This document shows, piece by piece, positions 62,701 through 64,000 of a stretch of DNA of 64,000 nucleotides (position 1 is the first letter of the stretch; each line of letters begins with the position of its first letter). A program made the position numbers and the translations under genes. The notes beneath the pieces are model-generated. The model was not told the DNA's origin and made no database searches. It saw nothing but the letters and a program-made list of their open reading frames with translations. Location: the NCBI GenBank assembly GCA_903813345.2, contig CAIIXF020000005.1, positions 39,125,375 through 39,189,374 on the forward strand. Direction: 5' to 3'. This DNA comes from Owenia fusiformis (Eukaryota > Annelida > Polychaeta > Sabellida > Oweniidae).

Positions 62701-62982
62701 CCCGTAGAGGGTATAACTACATATATAAGGGTTATGTACTGGGAGGTTTTGGATACAGGGTTTATCCCAAGGGAAAAAGGTGTATCTCCCGGATGGGACC
62801 GCAGGGAGATACACATATTTCCCTTGGGATAAACCCTGTATCCAAAACCTCCCAGTACATAACCCTTATATATGTTTGTACTTACCTGAATCAGGAGGGT
62901 ATGTAACATCCTCAGCTAAAGTAAAAACCCAAAATGTCATCACGAAGAGACTTCTCATGTTGGTCTGGTATATTTGCCACAT
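46067..62982 (-). CDS. GABA-B-type class C GPCR, complete 18-exon reading frame (cassette C)
   Basis: Plasma-membrane receptor of the metabotropic GABA-B family, expected to couple ligand binding in a Venus-flytrap domain to G proteins. Exons (minus strand): 62886-62982, 62039-62205, 61454-61615, 61246-61289, 60864-60984, 60390-60497, 59938-60003, 59515-59574, 51590-51733, 51241-51462, 50908-50971, 50487-50727, 49131-49263, 48617-48721, 47191-47313, 46795-46934, 46438-46630, 46067-46249. They total 2373 nt, exactly 790 codons plus stop, with consistent phases and GT/AG ends. Signal peptide about 1-23, ligand domain about 30-415, seven helices about 465-730, tail of about 60 residues. There is no cysteine-rich domain, as in GABA-B receptors. 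Intron 8 is 7.9 kb because of nested transposons. Two extra 7TM cassettes lie downstream (37.4 and 28.8 kb). The native ligand cannot be inferred. Confidence 0.92.
47414..47958. mobile_element. Near-perfect snapback element (unit C only)
   Basis: The left arm starts TCAGAAACAAGTCAAATTCT and the right arm ends in its exact complement. Arms of about 235 bp are nearly identical, with a spacer of about 80 bp. Units A and B lack it. The sequence AACTACTTTATAAATA occurs on both sides (about 47398 and 47990), suggesting a flanking duplication with about 28 extra bases on the right. Confidence 0.82.
49331..50310 (+). mobile_element. 5'-truncated LINE, C-terminal reverse transcriptase part (unit C only)
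   Basis: A plus-strand frame ending at 50221 stays open over nearly 300 codons. It begins [20 protein letters not shown] and contains GIIYVKDLI, a pattern seen downstream of the RT core in L1/Tx1-type elements. It ends with the zinc-binding-like [20 protein letters not shown] 3' UTR with AATAAA and an A-tract follow. AAACATTTTCCAAA flanks both sides (about 49318-49331 and 50308-50321). The frame's apparent ATG (49292) lies in flanking host DNA, so it is not the element's start. Confidence 0.85.
50908..50971 (-). CDS. GABA-B-like receptor exon 11: linker exon
   Basis: The exon encodes [20 protein letters not shown], the 'G.SG.V.F....R......QI' strand that closes the flytrap domain in GABA-B receptors. 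It starts in phase 0, so exon 10 could join any of the three copies of this exon without changing frame. The copies at 40696-40759 and 32504-32567 have Val for the first Glu of the REED run (TRVEDL). Confidence 0.9.
51241..51733 (-). CDS. GABA-B-like receptor exons 9-10: ligand-binding domain, last part
   Basis: Exon 9 (51590-51733) encodes [20 protein letters not shown], matching the GABA-B 'C....M.EA.EG' segment. Exon 10 (51241-51462) encodes [20 protein letters not shown], the strongly conserved 'YAYDA.W..A.AL' block, and ends [10 protein letters not shown] in phase 0. Exon 10 is the exon in which both tandem-duplication junctions fall: only its last 30-31 bases recur, at 41029-41059 and 32837-32867. 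Confidence 0.92.
52036..52800 (-). mobile_element. LINE, 3' part (continues from 58627-59470)
   Basis: The minus-strand frame at 52285-52545 encodes [20 protein letters not shown] and [15 protein letters not shown], the usual C-terminal block ('R..........R.....S....G...WN.LP..I') of jockey/CR1-type elements. The 3' UTR runs to about 52036, where AATAAATT and an ATTGAATTGAATTC tail are seen. The element is split from its RT half by the insertion at 52801-58626. Confidence 0.78.
54716..56668 (-). pseudogene. Decayed protein of the TIR element ('EEADTK' / 'DGNAIY' type)
   Basis: Successive minus-strand fragments in different frames. 56438-56668 has [20 protein letters not shown]. 56034-56346 has [20 protein letters not shown] and a frameshifted neighbour. 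55772-55957 has [20 protein letters not shown]. 55365-55751 has [34 protein letters not shown] and [10 protein letters not shown]. 54716-54898 has [12 protein letters not shown] recognise this order from a protein group common in cnidarian and mollusc genomes that is usually annotated as hypothetical. The Asp and 'EEADT' blocks look like the acidic clusters of PIN/FEN-type nucleases, which is inference. Frameshifts show that this copy is dead. Confidence 0.6.
57360..57421. repeat. AT-rich dinucleotide tract
   Basis: A run of TATATAT/ATATTATA in the right arm of the large TIR element. The mirror tract lies at 53965-53995 in the left arm. Confidence 0.6.
58627..59470 (-). mobile_element. LINE, reverse transcriptase part
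   Basis: The minus-strand frame at 58626-59228 contains [40 protein letters not shown] and the catalytic IYADDTN, then [20 protein letters not shown] and [15 protein letters not shown], an ordered RT core of the jockey/CR1 group. Upstream frames (59141-59368 and to about 59470) contain [10 protein letters not shown] and [19 protein letters not shown] but are frameshifted. Endonuclease and ORF1 are missing (5' truncation). The element sits in intron 8 of the receptor, antisense to nothing. Confidence 0.85.
59515..62205 (-). CDS. GABA-B-like receptor exons 2-8: ligand-binding domain, first part
   Basis: Seven exons encode about residues 33-275. [18 protein letters not shown] plus [20 protein letters not shown] is the classic lobe-1 start of ANF-receptor-type domains. 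[20 protein letters not shown] and the following exon with [15 protein letters not shown] match the GABA-B 'LSD..R.P..FR......W.KV' block. [15 protein letters not shown] and [19 protein letters not shown] match the lobe-2 'I...F......LCEAYK..MYG..YVW' block. The GABA-B serine-rich loop (GCSSVS) is replaced by [10 protein letters not shown], so a canonical GABA contact is missing. Confidence 0.92.
60042..60276. repeat. Tandem duplication, 119-bp period
   Basis: GATGTAGCCAACTTTGAGGC starts at 60049 and recurs at 60168. Both copies run through GATTGAACTGTCTCGATAAA and AATTCAACTGGTTTCTC with almost no differences, so the duplication is recent. It lies in the receptor intron between the exons at 60390 and 60003. 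Confidence 0.85.
62718..62876. mobile_element. Hairpin element beside the exon 1 splice donor
   Basis: The left arm (62718-62778: ACATATATAAGGGTTATGTA, GGGAGGTTTTGGATACAGGG) faces its near-perfect complement at 62819-62876. The loop contains GTATCTCCC/GGGAGATAC. The right end lies within 10 bp of the donor of receptor exon 1 (62881-62885). Open frames on both strands here are mirror images of the arms, not genes. Confidence 0.82.
62886..62982 (-). CDS. GABA-B-like receptor exon 1: start and signal peptide
   Basis: The first ATG (62982-62980) gives [20 protein letters not shown] followed by [12 protein letters not shown], with a hydrophobic core after Arg10 and likely cleavage near TLA-ED. 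A second in-frame ATG eight codons later would give a shorter and more typical signal peptide. The exon ends in phase 1 at a gtaagt donor and joins the exon at 62039-62205. An AG 14 nt upstream of the ATG may mark a 5'-UTR splice acceptor. Confidence 0.8.
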
Positions 62983-64000
62983 TACAGACCTGATGATTCT
63001 AAAAAAAGAAAAAAGAAACTTTGTGTATGCTTCTGTAACCTTACGGTATGAAGGATGCTCAATAGCGTTCCTGACTTGAAAAATTTGAACTAACGCCCAT
63101 TATATCTGTTGTAAATTTATCTAAATAGCCTTTTGTCCCGCCTTTTGTGTATAGCATTTTAATGCGCCATAATAACCATAATATTTCTCAAAACTTAGCA
63201 AGCCACGCTTTTCCCAAATCTCTGTCCTGGACATCTCCGATATAACAGAAAAAATTCCATGAATGTAGGACTTCTAAAACGTATAAACCAGATGTCATCC
63301 GAGAGGGACTATGTTATAGTGAACGATGCCTATTTCATGTATTTGTTTTGGCTCAACAATGGGAATAACTATTAAGAAATATGTATGGACATTACAATTA
63401 AATTACAGGAATAACACATCTTTATAATTACATGTAATTCAATCTTAAATTAAATTTAAAATGCAATTTCTTAATTTCTTCTAAAATAAATAGGAAATAA
63501 TATTGGAAAACATGAAATATCTTGTTAGAAATTCTCAGAGCTTTAAAGATAATAATGAACCATTGTTAAAATGAATAAATAGTACCGTGGGTACTGGGCT
63601 CACATGGTGTTGCTCAAAAGTGAATGATGGCTAAAATGGCAGAAAATAAAAAAATTGATATAATTTTTGCCGATCTTTTGTAACAAAATTATTTCATACA
63701 ACTACTCTTTACAGTGACATGGCTTTTTACAATGCAGGACACCTGAAATTATTTGTAAAGCTAGAAGATGGGCCAAAGGTGAATTTCGCGAGAAAAATAC
63801 CGACCATTTTGAAAATAGGCGAGCTTTTGAACCAGAAGTCATGGGGGAGTTTTCTGTATTCTGTAACTCAAAACGGGAATCCTATCGACACAGGTTTTAA
63901 AGCAAATGGTCCAAAAGTAAATTTCGCGAGACAAAAATGGCGGCCATTTTGAAAATAGGCGAGCTTTTGAACCAGGAGTCATAGGGGGGGGGGGGGGGGG
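62983..64000. other. Upstream flank of the receptor gene with a degenerate tandem repeat
   Basis: The presumed 5' UTR and promoter of the minus-strand receptor lie here; no promoter could be defined. At 63766-63990 two units (about 139 bp apart) share AATTTCGCGAGA, CCATTTTGAAAATAGGCGAG and TTTTGAACCAG. The window ends in a run of G, which may be a sequencing or assembly artefact. Confidence 0.55.

Noticed and set aside
62619-62909. Overlapping plus and minus frames with near-identical proteins ([15 protein letters not shown])
   Set aside because: They are produced by the two arms of a hairpin element; an inverted repeat necessarily gives similar frames on both strands.
1-64000. tRNA, rRNA or other structured RNA genes
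   Set aside because: I looked for obvious tRNA-like and rRNA-like stretches and saw none; a covariance-model scan would be needed to exclude small ones.

Overview
The window looks like nuclear DNA of an invertebrate animal. It is AT-rich, exons are short and bounded by GT/AG, and introns are crowded with hairpin elements, short TIR elements and non-LTR retrotransposon remnants. Nothing bacterial or viral is recognisable. The sequence alone does not fix the phylum; a marine invertebrate is my guess. Two protein-coding genes lie head to tail, both on the minus strand. || Left part (about 1-22.3 kb): the 5' two-thirds of a thioester-protein / alpha-2-macroglobulin family gene. Twenty-four exons can be chained with no phase conflict, from a signal-peptide exon at 22178-22296 to an exon at 1946-2134. 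They give about 1027 residues; the rest lies beyond the left edge. The protein carries an LDL-receptor class A module in the middle and has GTLES where thioester proteins have GCGEQ. This matches the non-thioester, LDLa-bearing Mcr type known from insects. || Right part (28.8-63.0 kb): a class C GPCR of the GABA-B receptor type. Eighteen exons (62982 down to 46067) sum to an exact 790-codon reading frame: signal peptide, periplasmic-binding-like ligand domain, short linker without a cysteine-rich domain, seven membrane segments, short tail. || The notable structure is downstream of the ligand domain. The DNA carrying the end of exon 10 plus the linker and all seven-helix exons occurs three times in tandem (C 46.1-51.3 kb, B 37.4-41.06 kb, A 28.8-32.87 kb), but there is only one set of ligand-domain exons. 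Both duplication junctions cut inside exon 10 and leave ten in-frame codons that begin with ATG. Cassette B looks intact and could make a receptor lacking the ligand domain, or serve as an alternative 3' end for the shared ligand domain. Cassette A has lost the seventh helix through a deletion. Assembly error must be excluded. || Many insertions can be dated by comparing the three copies: a TA-flanked MITE with its empty site still present in copy A, an 8-bp-TSD insertion in A, and a LINE fragment with target duplication and a 545-bp snapback in C. Intron 8 of the receptor holds a LINE split by a 5.8-kb element with about 1.9-kb terminal inverted repeats; that element encodes decayed pieces of a protein type common in invertebrate genomes but usually left unnamed. 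The array and the intergenic DNA (22.3-28.8 kb) also hold copies of a MITE family whose ends carry ATCGAT.
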